Made by a program: the position numbers and the translations under genes. The notes beneath the pieces are model-generated. The model saw nothing but the letters and a program-made list of their open reading frames with translations. It was not told where the DNA came from and ran no database searches. Below, piece after piece: positions 20,528-31,724 of a stretch of DNA of 64,000 nt (its first letter is position 1; the number at the start of each line of letters is the position of its first letter). Source of the stretch: Staphylococcus caprae (lineage in GTDB: Bacteria > Bacillota > Bacilli > Staphylococcales > Staphylococcaceae); the NCBI RefSeq assembly GCF_002902725.1, contig NZ_PPRT01000028.1, forward strand, positions 62,001 through 126,000, written 5' to 3'.

Positions 20528-21772
20528 TTACGATTGCATTCTCATAGCTTCATCATGCCAAGTTTCATTACTAGGATCAATGTCTAATAATTGATTTAAA
20601 ATCGCTTTCGCTTCGTCTTTGTGACCGATTTCTAATAAGTAGAAGTAATAGTCACCTAAGAATTCTGATTGTGTCTGTAATGTCGGATATGCGAGTTCAA
20701 AGAAATGTTGCGCTTCTTTGTCTCTTTCTTCTTGACCATATGCATACGCTAAATGCCACATAAATACTGGGTCTAAATCTTCTTCATCCACGAAAGTGAG
20801 AAGTTCAATAATCGCTTCGTAATCTTCTTCGCTGCGATATAAATCACTTAAGATTAATAACGGTTCATGGTACGCATTGTCAACTTCTAATGCTTGTTTT
20901 AATAATTCGACACCTTCATTGGCATCGCCATGTTCAATTTCCAAGCTCCCTGTAGAAACCATCAGTTCTTTATAGAATTGGCTAAGTCGAAGCCCTTCTT
21001 TACCAGTTTCGATCGCATCAGGGTAATTCTTTTCATTTTCGTAGAGAGATTGAAGATAGAAGTACCCTTGTATAAAGTCTGGATCTTTAGAAAGTAAAGT
21101 CTTCATAATTTTAATTGCTTCTTGGGTGAGGTCATTCTTCTCATATGCAATAGCTTTCTTGAAATAATCTTCTGAAACCATTTCCTCTTCACTGATTTCA
21201 TCGAATAAACCAATGGCATCCGTATAGTTACCACTTTGTAAACTGCAATCAGCCATTCTTGAAAATAAATTTACACCATTGACTTGATATTCACCAGTTT
21301 CTAAAACAGTTTCATATTCTGTTGTAGCTCGTAAATATTGGCCATCGTAATAAAGTAATTCCGCTAAAGCAAAATGAATAATCGGATCGTTTGGTTCAAG
21401 TTCTAATGCATCTTGAAGTTTATCAATCGCGACTTCTAACATATTGATTTGTTGGTATAAATCAGCTTCGAGCATTAATTTCTCTGTAGAAGTTTCTACT
21501 TCGGCTAAATATTCTAATGCTTCATCTGTTTGATTCTCAGACATGAGTCCTTCGATAAAGTAAATGAGTAACTCACTTTCGTCTGGATATTTATGATACA
21601 ACGTTCTAAAAACTTCTAAACCTTGAGGTGTTAACCCGAAATTGTAGAGGGTTTCACCAAGAATGAATAATGCATCGTCGTTGTTAGAACTTAATGCTTC
21701 ATTCACACGAGAGTCTAAATTGTCTAATTTTTGTAGATTGATATCGTCTATTAATTTATAGATATCTTCCAT
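20528..21772 (-). CDS. ypiA: TPR-repeat protein YpiA
   Basis: A 414-residue acidic protein consisting of about ten tetratricopeptide repeats (for example PNDPIIHFALAELLYYDGQY near 127-146 and PSNETWHDEAMR at the C-terminus). TPR arrays mediate protein-protein contacts; no enzymatic domain is present. The start codon is four bases after the aroA stop, and a ribosome-binding site lies inside the end of aroA, so it is probably co-expressed with the aro genes. The partner is not known. Confidence 0.87.
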   Translation of the reverse strand: MEDIYKLIDDINLQKLDNLDSRVNEALSSNNDDALFILGETLYNFGLTPQGLEVFRTLYHKYPDESELLIYFIEGLMSENQTDEALEYLAEVETSTEKLMLEADLYQQINMLEVAIDKLQDALELEPNDPIIHFALAELLYYDGQYLRATTEYETVLETGEYQVNGVNLFSRMADCSLQSGNYTDAIGLFDEISEEEMVSEDYFKKAIAYEKNDLTQEAIKIMKTLLSKDPDFIQGYFYLQSLYENEKNYPDAIETGKEGLRLSQFYKELMVSTGSLEIEHGDANEGVELLKQALEVDNAYHEPLLILSDLYRSEEDYEAIIELLTFVDEEDLDPVFMWHLAYAYGQEERDKEAQHFFELAYPTLQTQSEFLGDYYFYLLEIGHKDEAKAILNQLLDIDPSNETWHDEAMRMQS

Positions 21773-21775
21773 GGT

Positions 21776-23077
21776 TTATTTTCCCTCATTTTCTAAAAGC
21801 TTTAATTTTGGTAAGAAACCTGGGAATGAGACATTGACAACATCAAATTGCTCAATGGTTAAAGGCTCGGAACTTAAAAGTGAAGCAACTGCTAACATCA
21901 TGCCAATACGGTGATCTGTTTGACTATCAACTGTTGCACTCGCTTTAAATTCAGATGGATGTATAATCAAACCATCATTTGTAGGTTGCAAACGAAATCC
22001 TAACATACCTAGCATATCTGCAGTCGTATCGATACGATTCGTTTCTTTGACCTTTAATTCTTCTGCATCTTTGATGATACATGTACCTGAAGCTTGTGTA
22101 CACAATAACGCAATTACAGGTAGTTCGTCGATCGCTCTTGGAACGATATCGCCTTCAATCGTCAATGGCTTTAAATTCGGTGTATATTTCACGCGAATCG
22201 ATGCTGTGGGTTCAGCTTCTTCAGTGACATGACTGAGTTCAATGTTTCCTCCCATTTGTTCAACGATGTCTATGATACCTGAACGTGTAGGGTTAATGCC
22301 AACATTATGAATTGTGATGTCGCTACCTGGAGTAATGAGTGCTGCAACAATAAAGAATGCCGCTGATGAGATATCTCCAGGGACGTGGAAATCCTTTGCT
22401 TTAATATGTTGGATGGCGTTTGGAGATGTTTGTATTGTTTTGCCATTGACTTTGATTGGTATATTGAAATGCTCGAACATTGTTTCAGTATGATTTCTAC
22501 TTATATCAATTTCAGTTACTGTCGTTGCTTCTTTTGAAAAGATACTCGCAAATAGAATCGCACTTTTTACTTGAGCACTCGCAACCTCCATTTGGTAATC
22601 GATACCTTTAATGGTTGATGGCTTAATAATTAAAGGTGTGTAATTATCCTCTACTCCTGATATACGTGCATTCATTTTTAATAGTGGTTTAAGCACCCTA
22701 TCCATTGGACGTTTACCAATTGAAACATCACCTGAAAGTACGCTCTCGATACCCAATCCGCTGAGTAACCCAGCGAGTAAACGTGTAGTTGTACCAGAAT
22801 TACCAGTATATAACACTTGATGTGGCGTATGAAAATGTTGATAACCAGGTGAATCGATAACGATTGTGTCCTCATTTTCAGTGATAGAAACGCCTAATAA
22901 TTTAAAGATTTCCATGGTTCTGCGACAATCTTCGCCTAACAAAGGTTTAAAAATTGCTGTTTGTCCAGTGGCTAGAGAGGCGAGCATTATCGCGCGATGT
23001 GTCATAGATTTATCGCCGGGAACTTCAATTACACCTTTCAGTGGGCCGTGAATATCAATGATTTCGCTTGTGGACAT
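21776..23077 (-). CDS. aroA: 3-phosphoshikimate 1-carboxyvinyltransferase (EPSP synthase)
   Basis: A 433-residue two-domain EPSP synthase that transfers enolpyruvate from PEP to shikimate-3-phosphate, the sixth shikimate-pathway step. The N-terminal KSMTHR motif (about residues 22-27), the loop [10 protein letters not shown] near 92-101, and the DHRIGMMLA segment near 384-392 are all intact; its sequence is of the class II, glyphosate-tolerant type common in Staphylococcus. The ATG at 23077 follows AGGTGA 5 bases upstream; an upstream GTG in frame is discounted. It follows aroB after about ten bases and is followed by ypiA. Confidence 0.95.
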   Translation of the reverse strand: MSTSEIIDIHGPLKGVIEVPGDKSMTHRAIMLASLATGQTAIFKPLLGEDCRRTMEIFKLLGVSITENEDTIVIDSPGYQHFHTPHQVLYTGNSGTTTRLLAGLLSGLGIESVLSGDVSIGKRPMDRVLKPLLKMNARISGVEDNYTPLIIKPSTIKGIDYQMEVASAQVKSAILFASIFSKEATTVTEIDISRNHTETMFEHFNIPIKVNGKTIQTSPNAIQHIKAKDFHVPGDISSAAFFIVAALITPGSDITIHNVGINPTRSGIIDIVEQMGGNIELSHVTEEAEPTASIRVKYTPNLKPLTIEGDIVPRAIDELPVIALLCTQASGTCIIKDAEELKVKETNRIDTTADMLGMLGFRLQPTNDGLIIHPSEFKASATVDSQTDHRIGMMLAVASLLSSEPLTIEQFDVVNVSFPGFLPKLKLLENEGK

Positions 23078-23086
23078 GTTGTTCAC

Positions 23087-24151
23087 CTACCTTATATATG
23101 ATTGTAATACATGAAATGCTTTAATATGTGTTGCCTTATCAACATGAACAACAGTGGGTTTACCCCAATCTTGAAGTAAAACCATTTGGATACCTTCTTT
23201 ATTGTTCTTTTTATCTAGTAACATGAAGCGATATGTGTCATCAAAATTAAGTTGAGATATGATGTCTAAAGGATAATCCAAACGTTGCATGTAATTGATA
23301 AAGTGTTGAACATCATAGTTTGTACCCAATAACTCATTTGCAACGATAAATTGATATAAAATACCAATCATTACAGCATGACCGTGTGGTATTTTATGTT
23401 CATATTCAACTGCGTGACCAAAAGTATGCCCTAAATTAAGGAATTTTCTTGTACCTTTTTCTTTTTCATCTTCAACGACAATGTTTAATTTCGTTTGAAT
23501 GCCTTTGAATAGGTAGTCGTCTAAGTTCTTCAAAGATGATAAATCGTCGTGGGTATTGAAGTTGTGCTCGATGTGAGCGGTTGCTTCCTTACCATTCAGT
23601 AAGGCGTGCTTATAAACTTCTGCATATCCACTCAATATTTCGCTATAAGGCAAAGTTTCTAGAAAATCTAAATCATAGATGACGGCATTTGGACGATAAA
23701 ATGCGCCTATCAGATTTTTACCGTGCTGCGAGTTAATGCCCACCTTACCTCCGACACTTGAATCGTGCGCTAATATTGTCGTCGGAACTTGGATAAATCC
23801 AACACCTCTCAATAATGTAGCTGCAATAAATCCGGCGAAATCCCCTGTTGCACCGCCGCCTAATGCGATGATACATGTGTTACGTGTGAGCTGTTTGCTT
23901 AATAATGATTCAATCGTTTGTTGATATTGTGCAAATGTTTTAGATTGTTCACCAGCAGGTATGATGATGTGTTCTGCGTGATGTTTAGAAATCAGGCTAT
24001 TGATTTTTTCGGAAAATTGATGATACACATTGTCATCAATAATAAAGAATACTTTGTCATAATCTTTAATATATGTGTCCAGATATTTAATGGCATGATG
24101 TTCTATTATAATTGGATAGTTGTTATTTTCATAAGTTGTTTCAAGTTTCAT
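23087..24151 (-). CDS. aroB: 3-dehydroquinate synthase
   Basis: A 354-residue NAD- and metal-dependent enzyme converting DAHP to 3-dehydroquinate, the second shikimate step. The NAD-binding [13 protein letters not shown] stretch (about 97-109), the [23 protein letters not shown] substrate segment (about 134-152) and the metal ligands in [12 protein letters not shown] (near 237-248) are visible. It sits between aroC and aroA. Length is normal for the family. Confidence 0.95.
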   Translation of the reverse strand: MKLETTYENNNYPIIIEHHAIKYLDTYIKDYDKVFFIIDDNVYHQFSEKINSLISKHHAEHIIIPAGEQSKTFAQYQQTIESLLSKQLTRNTCIIALGGGATGDFAGFIAATLLRGVGFIQVPTTILAHDSSVGGKVGINSQHGKNLIGAFYRPNAVIYDLDFLETLPYSEILSGYAEVYKHALLNGKEATAHIEHNFNTHDDLSSLKNLDDYLFKGIQTKLNIVVEDEKEKGTRKFLNLGHTFGHAVEYEHKIPHGHAVMIGILYQFIVANELLGTNYDVQHFINYMQRLDYPLDIISQLNFDDTYRFMLLDKKNNKEGIQMVLLQDWGKPTVVHVDKATHIKAFHVLQSYIR

Positions 24152-24178
24152 CTTATCACCTCTATTAGCATGGTGGGG

Positions 24179-25345
24179 TTAAAATTCAATGTTCAATTGG
24201 CGACGTTCTTCAATTTGAGCTTTTAATTGGTCGATATGATTAGATTGGAATTCTTCCAGTAAAGCTTTCGCTAATTCGAAAGCAACCACATGTTCACAAA
24301 CTACACTTGCAGCAGGGACAGCGCAGCTATCAGATCGTTCTATTGTCGCTTTGAAATCTTCTTTCGTATTAATGTCAACAGAATTTAAAGGTTTATACAG
24401 TGTAGGAATTGGTTTCATTACCCCGTTGACGATAATAGGCATTCCGTTACTCATGCCGCCTTCAAATCCTCCGAGATGATTAGAGCCTCTATAGTAACCT
24501 TTCTCGCTATCATAATGTATTTCATCTTGTATTTCGCTACCAGGTTTTTCAGCTGCTTTAAATCCTTCACCAAAACTGACCCCTTTAAAGGCATTAATAC
24601 TGACGACACCCTGTGCAATTCGGCCATCTAGTTTACGATCATAATGAACGTAACTTCCCACACCTACAGGCATATTCTCTGCCATGACTTGGACTACGCC
24701 ACCGATGGAGTCTCCTTCTTTCTTCGCTTCATCGATTTTGTCGCGCATGTGTTGTGCTATGTCTTCATTAATCACACGTACATCATTTTTGTCTATATTT
24801 GCTTTGAACGTCTCAGTATCATATAGCCCTTCGTCTTTAATACCACCGATTTCTACAACACGACTGTACATATGAATATCTAGTTGTTCTAGTAAAATTT
24901 TAGACACAGCGCCGACTGCAACACGTGCTGCAGTTTCTCTTGCGGATGAACGTTCTAAAACATTTCTTAAATCACGGTGATTATACTTCATTCCCCCAAC
25001 AAGATCGGCATGGCCAGGTCTTGGTTTCGTGATTGTACGCTTCATGTTTTCTCGTTCTTCATCGCTGATTGGTGCGGCGCCCATTATTTTTCTCCAATGT
25101 GTAAAATCATCATTAGTGACGACCAAAGTGATTGGACTACCAAGTGTAAAACCGTTTCTTACACCAGATACAATTTCGACTGCATCTTTTTCGATTTGCA
25201 TGCGTCGTCCTCGTCCGTATCCGCCTTGACGTTTAAACATTTCCTTATTAATATCTTCAGCTTTAATTTCTAAATTAGCTGGTACACCTTCAATGATGAC
25301 TGTAAGTTGTGGACCATGTGATTCACCAGAAGTGAGGTATCTCAT
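24179..25345 (-). CDS. aroC: Chorismate synthase
   Basis: A 388-residue FMN-dependent lyase that makes chorismate from EPSP. The three family signatures are present: GESHGPQ near the N-terminus (about 7-13), the [15 protein letters not shown] segment near 130-144, and [10 protein letters not shown] near 337-346. An in-frame extension of 49 codons upstream lacks a ribosome-binding site; the ATG at 25345 has AAAGGAG 9 bases upstream. It heads the aroC-aroB-aroA-ypiA row, whose product feeds aromatic amino acids, folate and menaquinone. Confidence 0.95.
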   Translation of the reverse strand: MRYLTSGESHGPQLTVIIEGVPANLEIKAEDINKEMFKRQGGYGRGRRMQIEKDAVEIVSGVRNGFTLGSPITLVVTNDDFTHWRKIMGAAPISDEERENMKRTITKPRPGHADLVGGMKYNHRDLRNVLERSSARETAARVAVGAVSKILLEQLDIHMYSRVVEIGGIKDEGLYDTETFKANIDKNDVRVINEDIAQHMRDKIDEAKKEGDSIGGVVQVMAENMPVGVGSYVHYDRKLDGRIAQGVVSINAFKGVSFGEGFKAAEKPGSEIQDEIHYDSEKGYYRGSNHLGGFEGGMSNGMPIIVNGVMKPIPTLYKPLNSVDINTKEDFKATIERSDSCAVPAASVVCEHVVAFELAKALLEEFQSNHIDQLKAQIEERRQLNIEF

Positions 25346-25470
25346 GAGCGCACACTCCTTTCTATTCTTTATTGCATTAAATTGTAATATGTTTAATATA
25401 TTATCATATTCATTCACACAACATAAGTCTTGGAAGTTCTCATCGTCAATTATATTTTCCAAAAGAAAAC

Positions 25471-25508
25471 ACAAAAAGAACTGACTTAACATAAGTTAAA
25501 TCAGTTCT
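25471..25508 (-). terminator. ndk terminator
   Basis: On the minus strand AGAACTGATTTAACTT pairs with AAGTTAAGTCAGTTCT around a very short loop (one G:T position), then TTTTTG. It separates ndk from the aro genes. Confidence 0.8.
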
Positions 25509-25542
25509 ATGTGGATAAAATGAAATTCATTTATATAAATTT

Positions 25543-25992
25543 TTATTCGTATAACCAATCTTCTCTTGGTGAAGTGTAGTCAGCAATTTCATTACTGCTA
25601 AACCATAATTTAATTTCACGTTGTGCGGATTCAACAGAATCAGAACCGTGAATAATATTTCTTCCTACTGTTAAACCAAGATCACCTCTAATAGTGCCTG
25701 GTGCTGCTTCAGAAGGATTTGTACTACCGATAATGTGACGAGATACTGCAACAGCGTCTTCACCTTCTACCACCATTGCAAATACAGGAGCTGAAGTAAT
25801 AAATGAAATTAACTTTTCATAGAAAGGTTTTCCTTCATGTTCACTGTAGTGTTTTTCAGCTAATTCTTTAGGAACTTGCATTAGTTTACCGCCTACAAGT
25901 TTTAGCCCTTTGTTTTCAATTCTAGAAACAATTTCTCCAATTAAATTTCTTTGTACTGCATCTGGTTTAATCATTAAAAATGTACGTTCCAC
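25543..25992 (-). CDS. ndk: Nucleoside diphosphate kinase
   Basis: A 149-residue Ndk that transfers the gamma-phosphate between nucleoside triphosphates and diphosphates through a phosphohistidine in the NIIHGSD motif (His near 115). The start is the GTG at 25992 (reads as Met-Glu-Arg-Thr), preceded by GGGGGA 8 bases upstream; the longer ATG frame would add ten residues not seen in the family. It lies between hepT and aroC, the order found in other staphylococci and bacilli. Confidence 0.95.
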   Translation of the reverse strand: MERTFLMIKPDAVQRNLIGEIVSRIENKGLKLVGGKLMQVPKELAEKHYSEHEGKPFYEKLISFITSAPVFAMVVEGEDAVAVSRHIIGSTNPSEAAPGTIRGDLGLTVGRNIIHGSDSVESAQREIKLWFSSNEIADYTSPREDWLYE

Positions 25993-26137
25993 TTTGTGCT
26001 TCCCCCTGTGAATATGTTTCATTCATTTACCGAAATATGTATAGGTAATAAATCCTATTTAACAAGATAAGCAATTTATCCTGCCACCTTTCCATAGTAA
26101 CAGGATAGTAAAACGCTTTCAACTCTTGTCACAGAAC

Positions 26138-27097
26138 TTACTTATTTCTACTGCCCATTTTTTTAATTAATTTTCTAAATAGTGCTTTATTTGGGTTGTC
26201 CTCTAACTCGTCAATAAGCTTAATTGCTTTATTTAAATATTTTTCGCTTATAACTTTTGACTCTTCAATGCTTTGTGATGTTCTGATCGTTTCGATACAT
26301 TCATCAAATGCTGATTGTGGGCTTTCAGGGTTTAAATCAGCAACTTTTTGTTTGAACGCTTGATCTTTTCTCATTTCTAAAAGTACAGGCAAAGTAATAT
26401 GACCATTCATGAGGTCACTCCCTACAGGTTTGCCTAATTTCTTTTCAGAACTTGTGAAATCTAATACGTCATCAATGATTTGGAAACTCATTCCAATATA
26501 ATGACCAATCATTTTTAATTTACGAACCACTTCGTCTGAAGCATTAGAAGTTAGAGCGCCAACTTCAGTGGCTAGTTGAATCAACAACGCAGTTTTACGG
26601 TTGATACGTCGCAAATAATTAGTGATATTTTGGTCGCTATTAAATTGATCTTGGAATTGGAACAATTCACCCTTACATACATCAACGATAGATTTAGAGA
26701 TGATGTTATGTACACGGCTATCTTTAATTTCAGATAAATGTTGAAGACCTAAAGCAAGTAAAAAGTTACCTGTCAAAATGGCTGTCGTTTGATCCCATTT
26801 CTTAGAAATCGTAGGACGTCCACGTCTCTTGTCGCTCTTATCTATAACATCGTCGTGAACTAAAGTCGCCATATGAATAAGTTCTAAAGCTACGGCAACG
26901 CGATACGTATTCTCTGAAGTGTCTTTACTATCACCGAATTGACTGCTTAAAATAACAAAAACAGGTCTAACCCTTTTACCACCTGAAGATAATAAATGGA
27001 AAGCAGCATCCTCTAAAGTTTGATCAGAACTTTTAATCGCATGTTGTAGACGGTCTTCAACCTTTTTAATTTCGTTATTAATGTTTAACTTTGCCAC
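26138..27097 (-). CDS. hepT: Heptaprenyl diphosphate synthase component II
   Basis: A 319-residue trans-prenyltransferase catalytic subunit. Both aspartate-rich motifs are present: HDDVID (about 81-86) and QIIDDVLD (about 203-210), with the KRVRP segment near 42-46 for IPP binding. With HepS it makes the C35 chain of menaquinone-7. The GTG start at 27097 lies one base after the menG stop, with AAGGTGAT just upstream, and gives a normal length; the longer ATG frame overlaps menG without a site. It is the third gene of hepS-menG-hepT. Confidence 0.94.
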   Translation of the reverse strand: MAKLNINNEIKKVEDRLQHAIKSSDQTLEDAAFHLLSSGGKRVRPVFVILSSQFGDSKDTSENTYRVAVALELIHMATLVHDDVIDKSDKRRGRPTISKKWDQTTAILTGNFLLALGLQHLSEIKDSRVHNIISKSIVDVCKGELFQFQDQFNSDQNITNYLRRINRKTALLIQLATEVGALTSNASDEVVRKLKMIGHYIGMSFQIIDDVLDFTSSEKKLGKPVGSDLMNGHITLPVLLEMRKDQAFKQKVADLNPESPQSAFDECIETIRTSQSIEESKVISEKYLNKAIKLIDELEDNPNKALFRKLIKKMGSRNK

Positions 27098-27098
27098 G

Positions 27099-27824
27099 TT
27101 AATCACCTTTGGTAGAATCTTTTTCTTTATAGCCAAGGTGCATTGCAGCAACGCCACCTGTAAAGCTACGTACTTTGATATTGTTGAATCCTGCTTCAAA
27201 GAATAAACGTTTCAACGTTTGTTTATCAGGAAAATTAAATGTCGATTGTTGTAACCATTCATACTCTTCTTTTGATTTTGCGAACATTTTTCCGAAAATA
27301 GGCATAACAAATTTAAAGTAAAGACTGTAAACTTGTTTAAATACTGGTAATGTTGGTTGACTTGTTTCAAGACATACGACCTTACCGCCTGGTTTAAGCA
27401 CACGGTGCATTTCCTTTAATGCGCCTAAATAATCAGGGACGTTTCTAAGTCCAAATCCTACAGTCACGTAATCGAATGTATTGTCTTCAAATGGTAAATT
27501 CATCGCATCACCATGTACAAGTTCAACGTTATTTAATGAAGCCGTTTTTTCCTTACCAACTTCGAGCATATTTTCACTGAAGTCTAAACCAGTCACTTGA
27601 CCGCTGTCACCTACTGCTTTACTTAGCGCAATTGTCCAGTCTGCTGTGCCACAACATACGTCTAGGGCTTTGCTACCTTCTTCGACACGCATGTCTTTCA
27701 TCACATGTTTTCTCCAAACTTTGTGCTGTTCAAAGCTAATAATATTATTTAATCTATCGTATTTTTGCGAAATATTTTGAAATACTGTATGTACTTGTTC
27801 TTTTTTTGCTTGATTTTCAGCCAT
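27099..27824 (-). CDS. menG: Demethylmenaquinone methyltransferase
   Basis: A 241-residue class I SAM methyltransferase of the UbiE/MenG family that converts demethylmenaquinone to menaquinone. SAM motif I is [10 protein letters not shown] (about 51-60) and the family signature [10 protein letters not shown] is near 118-127. The second glycine of the usual CCGTG is alanine here (CCGTA). The ATG at 27824 is preferred over an upstream in-frame ATG because GAGG lies at the right distance and it matches the family start. It overlaps the end of hepS by 8 bases. Confidence 0.95.
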   Translation of the reverse strand: MAENQAKKEQVHTVFQNISQKYDRLNNIISFEQHKVWRKHVMKDMRVEEGSKALDVCCGTADWTIALSKAVGDSGQVTGLDFSENMLEVGKEKTASLNNVELVHGDAMNLPFEDNTFDYVTVGFGLRNVPDYLGALKEMHRVLKPGGKVVCLETSQPTLPVFKQVYSLYFKFVMPIFGKMFAKSKEEYEWLQQSTFNFPDKQTLKRLFFEAGFNNIKVRSFTGGVAAMHLGYKEKDSTKGD

Positions 27825-28398
27825 GTTCATTACCTCTTCTTTTTGTATAGCTTTGATTAATATCTTTGAAAAATTGATCAATTGCATCTTTCGTATATTG
27901 TTTTAAATATGATGGATAATAACCATCATATTTTGAAGTTAAGTCTTCAAATAAAACGAATTTATCAACGTCATCTTTGAAATGAGAAATCGTAATATAT
28001 GGGAATAGCACTTCAATATCGATGATAGCTTCATTCATGTCTCGTTTAGGCAGGGCGTGTTGATGAAGCGAAGATTTAAGCTCATTCACTTTTACTATAG
28101 CTTTACTCATATTTAATTGATATGAAGGATCATCCATTTCTGCTAGCAAGGTATAATAATGAGCACTTAATAAATCACCTATTAAAATTGCGTTCTTTGA
28201 TAAGTTATTTTTAGTAATATCATCTAAATGACGCATTGAAGTGTCAATAGTGAGGCAAGCAAGTTTAGCTATCTCAGGAATTTGATATGAATCTAATAAA
28301 GCACTTAAAGATGAATTAATATGTATTGATTCATAATCATTAATCCCTTTAAGCTTATGTTCTATTTGTCTGTTTAGTTTGCTTATTGTCGTTTCCAT
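27817..28398 (-). CDS. hepS: Heptaprenyl diphosphate synthase component I
   Basis: A 193-residue helical protein of the HEPPP_synt_1 family, the non-catalytic subunit of the two-component heptaprenyl diphosphate synthase. It has no aspartate-rich motif; its role is to help set chain length with HepT. The ATG at 28398 has GAGGTG 5 bases upstream; a GTG two codons before it belongs to that site. It is the first gene of hepS-menG-hepT. Confidence 0.88.
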   Translation of the reverse strand: METTISKLNRQIEHKLKGINDYESIHINSSLSALLDSYQIPEIAKLACLTIDTSMRHLDDITKNNLSKNAILIGDLLSAHYYTLLAEMDDPSYQLNMSKAIVKVNELKSSLHQHALPKRDMNEAIIDIEVLFPYITISHFKDDVDKFVLFEDLTSKYDGYYPSYLKQYTKDAIDQFFKDINQSYTKRRGNEHG

Positions 28399-28732
28399 GT
28401 TCACACCTCACGATATTATCATAACTAATAGTAACATTATATGTATGAAAATAAAATCTATAGGAGTTGTTCTTTTGTAGTAATTACGCATCTATTTATA
28501 TGTTAGGTTGTAAAAATCACATTTATCTTTAGTTATGTAAAAAAATGAACCTATTACATTGTGGGCCTTCATAGGTTCAGATTAAATGTTATATAATTGG
28601 AACGCCTATATAAAGAATGTAAAAAGGATTACATTAGTCTGATGCCTAATGCATAAGAACGCCTAAAATTTTTAAAAATTAGACGTTCTAAAATAATTAA
28701 AAAAGCCCCTGAGGGGCTTTTTGTAAGTAAAA
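28399..28732. other. hup-hepS intergenic region with three hairpins
   Basis: A 330-base AT-rich gap without a supportable gene. It holds the hup terminator and two further inverted repeats, TGAACCTAT/ATAGGTTCA (28546-28579) and AGAACG-CTAA/TTAG-CGTTCT (28656-28689). The part nearest hepS must hold the promoter of hepS-menG-hepT, but no clear hexamer pair stands out. Confidence 0.5.
28703..28726 (-). terminator. hup terminator
   Basis: A compact hairpin AAAAAGCCCCT/AGGGGCTTTTT located directly after the hup stop; it is symmetric and has T-runs on both strands. Confidence 0.93.
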
Positions 28733-29005
28733 TTATTTAACAGCATCTTTTAATGCTTTACCAGCTTTGAATGCTGGTACTTTACTTGCAGGGATGTCAA
28801 TTTCTTTACCTGTTTGAGGGTTACGGCCTTTACGAGCAGCACGTTCACGTACCTCGAAGTTACCGAAACCGATTAATTGTACTTTTTCACCTTTAGCAAG
28901 TGAGTTTTGGATTGATTCGAAAACAGCGTCAACTGCTGAACCAGCTTCTTTTTTAGTTAAGTCTGCTTGTTCTGCAACTGCATTAATTAAATCAGTTTTA
29001 TTCAT
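28733..29005 (-). CDS. hup: Nucleoid protein HU
   Basis: A 90-residue HU-family histone-like protein. The N-terminal helix pair is followed by the beta arms with the signature [18 protein letters not shown] (about 46-63) that grips bent DNA, ending in the usual short C-terminal helix. HU compacts the nucleoid and is essential in several Gram-positives. The ATG is preceded by a strong AGGAGGTGA site. A perfect 10-bp inverted repeat lies in the leader (29030-29054). Confidence 0.97.
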
Positions 29006-29029
29006 TATGAATTCACCTCCTGAGGTTTT

Positions 29030-29054
29030 ATAATGATATGCTTGATATCATTAT
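29030..29054 (-). promoter_or_regulatory. Perfect inverted repeat in the hup leader
   Basis: ATAATGATAT (29030-29039) and ATATCATTAT (29045-29054) form a perfect 10-bp inverted repeat with a 5-base centre, 25 bases upstream of the hup start and just above its ribosome-binding site. It could be an operator or a 5'-UTR hairpin; no known factor is assigned. Confidence 0.5.
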
Positions 29055-29175
29055 GCTATGACTTTAACACACTGATTACTGTCATCGCAACGATTTATAC
29101 AACAGAAACGTTGATTTTACGCGATTTGCAATTAAATTTATAAATATTCGCTCAAAAATAGTAATAATACACTAA

Positions 29176-30174
29176 TTATTCAGCTTTTTTATCTCTTCCC
29201 ATTAATTCTTTAACACTATCTTTAACAGGTACATCTTCGAATAATACTCGATACAATGCACTTGTAATTGGCATATCTACATTTTCTTCTTTAGCTAAGT
29301 GATAAACAGATTTTGTAGTGTAAACCCCTTCAACAACCATGTTCATTTCTTTTAATGCATCGTCCATTGTTTTACCTTGGCCTAATTTATAACCAAGTGT
29401 GAAATTTCGAGAATGTGTTGACGTACATGTAACTATTAAATCGCCTATACCCCCTAAGCCTAAGAAAGTCATAGGGTCAGCGCCTAACTTTTCGCCTAAG
29501 CGACTAATTTCTGCTAAACCTCGTGTCATTAATGCGGCTTTAGCATTATCTCCAAAGCCCATACCTGCAACAATACCACTTGCGACAGCAATAATATTTT
29601 TTAGTGCACCACCAAGTTCTACGCCGACAAGGTCGTTGTTTGTGTAGACTCTAAGATAGTCATTCATAAATAAATCTTGAATCAAAGCACTAATCTTCTC
29701 ATCTTTAGAAGATGCTGCTACAGTTGTTGGTTGTTTAATTACAACTTCTTCAGCGTGACTTGGACCAGAAAGCACTCCAATACCAGCATTATGCTCTGGT
29801 GAAATAGAATCTTCTAACATCTCAGATACACGTTTGAACGTCCCATTCTCAATACCTTTAGCAACATGGATAAATGTTTTCTTCGATTCAAGCATTTCAT
29901 CTATGTTTGAAGCGACTTCTCTCATTGCTTTTGTAGGTAATGCCATAAGAAAAATATCTGAGAATTGTGTAGCTTGTTTAAGATCTGTCGTCGCTTGAAT
30001 AGATTCTTCTAATTTTGCTTCTTTTAAATAGTTCTTATTCATGTGGTGTGTATTTAATTCTTCTACACTATCGTTATTTTTACCCCACATTAATACATCG
30101 TGACCATTTTGTGCTAAGACATTAGCTAGTGCAGTACCAAAACTACCCATACCAAATACTGTAATCTTTGTCAT
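29176..30174 (-). CDS. gpsA: Glycerol-3-phosphate dehydrogenase [NAD(P)+]
   Basis: A 332-residue enzyme reducing dihydroxyacetone phosphate to sn-glycerol-3-phosphate for phospholipid synthesis. The N-terminal Rossmann motif [10 protein letters not shown] (about 8-17), the catalytic lysine in the GGALKNIIA segment (near 190-198) and the substrate-binding stretch after it are intact. It follows der after about 20 bases, as in B. subtilis engA-gpsA, and may share its transcript. Confidence 0.95.
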   Translation of the reverse strand: MTKITVFGMGSFGTALANVLAQNGHDVLMWGKNNDSVEELNTHHMNKNYLKEAKLEESIQATTDLKQATQFSDIFLMALPTKAMREVASNIDEMLESKKTFIHVAKGIENGTFKRVSEMLEDSISPEHNAGIGVLSGPSHAEEVVIKQPTTVAASSKDEKISALIQDLFMNDYLRVYTNNDLVGVELGGALKNIIAVASGIVAGMGFGDNAKAALMTRGLAEISRLGEKLGADPMTFLGLGGIGDLIVTCTSTHSRNFTLGYKLGQGKTMDDALKEMNMVVEGVYTTKSVYHLAKEENVDMPITSALYRVLFEDVPVKDSVKELMGRDKKAE

Positions 30175-30194
30175 CTTTAAATCCCCTTTGTTGA

Positions 30195-31505
30195 TTAATT
30201 TCTTTTTCTAGGAATAATATGGATTGGTGTTCCTTCAAATCCAAATGCATCTCTAATTTGGTTCTCTAAGTAACGTTTGTAAGAGAAGTGCATTAATTCT
30301 ACATCGTTGACGAACACAACAAATGTTGGAGGTTCGATCGCAACTTGCGTCGTGTAAAATACATTTAATCTTCTACCTTTATCAGTAGGTGTTGGATTCA
30401 TTGAGATTGCATCGGTTACCACTTCGTTAAGTGTTGAGCTTTGTACACGTTTCTTATGATTTTCACTTGCTTCCTTGATATATGGGAAAAGTGTTCTCAA
30501 ACGTAAGCTCTCTTTAGCAGAAACGAATGCAATTTGAGCATAATCTAAGAATTGAAATTCATTTCTAACGTCTTCAGTAAACTTCTTCATCGTTTTACTA
30601 TCTTTTTCAACTGTATCCCATTTATTTACAACAATGACGATAGCTTTACCTTCTTCGTGTGCATATCCTGCTACACGTTTGTCTTGTTCGATAATCCCTT
30701 GTTCAGCATCTATAACAACGAGGACTACATTTGATCGTTCGATTGCTTTTAATGCGCGTAAAACGGAGTACTTTTCAGTGGATTCATAAACTTTACCTTT
30801 CTTACGCATACCGGCAGTATCAATTAATACATAATCCTGATCTTCATATGTATATTCTGTATCGACTGCATCTCTCGTCGTACCTGCAACATTAGAAACG
30901 ATAACACGTTCTTCACCTAAAATTGCATTAACTAGACTAGATTTTCCCACATTAGGTCTACCAATAATAGACAATCTAATTGTATCTTCGTCATATGGAT
31001 CTTCAGTTTCTTCGCCAAAGTTCTCCACCACAGCATCTAATAAATCCCCAAGGCCTAGGCCGTGTGAGCCTGAAATGGGATACGGATCTCCGAAACCTAA
31101 TGAATAGAAATCATAAATATCATTTCGCATTTCTGGATTGTCGACTTTATTCACTGCTAGAACTACAGGTTTCTTAGATTTATACAACATTTGTGCAACC
31201 ATTTCATCACTTTGAGTCAGACCTTCCCTTACGTTTACCATAAAAATGATAACATCCGCTTCATCAATCGCGATTTCTGCTTGTGCACGTATTTGTGTTT
31301 GGAAAGGTGCATCTCCAATTTCAATACCACCTGTATCTATGATATTAAATTCATGAGTTAACCATTCACCTGACGAGTAAATTCGGTCTCGTGTTACGCC
31401 TGGAGTATCTTCAACAATTGATACACGCTCACCGACCACTCTATTAAAAATTGTAGATTTCCCAACGTTAGGTTTACCCACAATTGCCACTATAGGTTTA
31501 GTCAT
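30195..31505 (-). CDS. der: GTPase Der, ribosome biogenesis
   Basis: A 436-residue protein with two consecutive GTPase domains and a C-terminal KH-like domain. The first P-loop is GKPNVGKST (about 10-18) with NKVD near 119-122; the second is GRPNVGKSS (about 182-190) with NKWD near 295-298. Der (EngA) is an essential factor for 50S subunit maturation. The gene lies between rpsA and gpsA and probably shares a transcript with gpsA. Confidence 0.96.
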   Translation of the reverse strand: MTKPIVAIVGKPNVGKSTIFNRVVGERVSIVEDTPGVTRDRIYSSGEWLTHEFNIIDTGGIEIGDAPFQTQIRAQAEIAIDEADVIIFMVNVREGLTQSDEMVAQMLYKSKKPVVLAVNKVDNPEMRNDIYDFYSLGFGDPYPISGSHGLGLGDLLDAVVENFGEETEDPYDEDTIRLSIIGRPNVGKSSLVNAILGEERVIVSNVAGTTRDAVDTEYTYEDQDYVLIDTAGMRKKGKVYESTEKYSVLRALKAIERSNVVLVVIDAEQGIIEQDKRVAGYAHEEGKAIVIVVNKWDTVEKDSKTMKKFTEDVRNEFQFLDYAQIAFVSAKESLRLRTLFPYIKEASENHKKRVQSSTLNEVVTDAISMNPTPTDKGRRLNVFYTTQVAIEPPTFVVFVNDVELMHFSYKRYLENQIRDAFGFEGTPIHIIPRKRN

Positions 31506-31626
31506 AAGGTAACTTCCTCTCTTTCTTAATCTCTATAATTTTATCACATGAATGCGCGTATTCAAAACTGGAGTAAGTCGCATTGATGATATGTGAGTAT
31601 GTATATTGTTGTTTTTAAATTTTAAA

Positions 31627-31689
31627 AAATAAAACCCCAATTAATGTTCAAAGAACGCATTCATTGTTCTAAGACTTAATTGGAGTTTG
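31627..31689 (-). terminator. rpsA terminator
   Basis: CCAATTAA (31637-31644) pairs with TTAATTGG (31676-31683), with a second inner hairpin GAACA/TGTTC; the minus strand continues into a T-rich run. Confidence 0.8.
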
Positions 31690-31724
31690 TAACATACATT
31701 ATACAAGAAATTTAATTATTACTA

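Noticed and set aside
27098-27199. Longer N-terminal versions of hepT (and likewise of aroC, ndk, menG, scpA and ribU)
   Set aside because: The extensions overlap upstream genes or regulatory RNA, lack ribosome-binding sites and exceed the family length.
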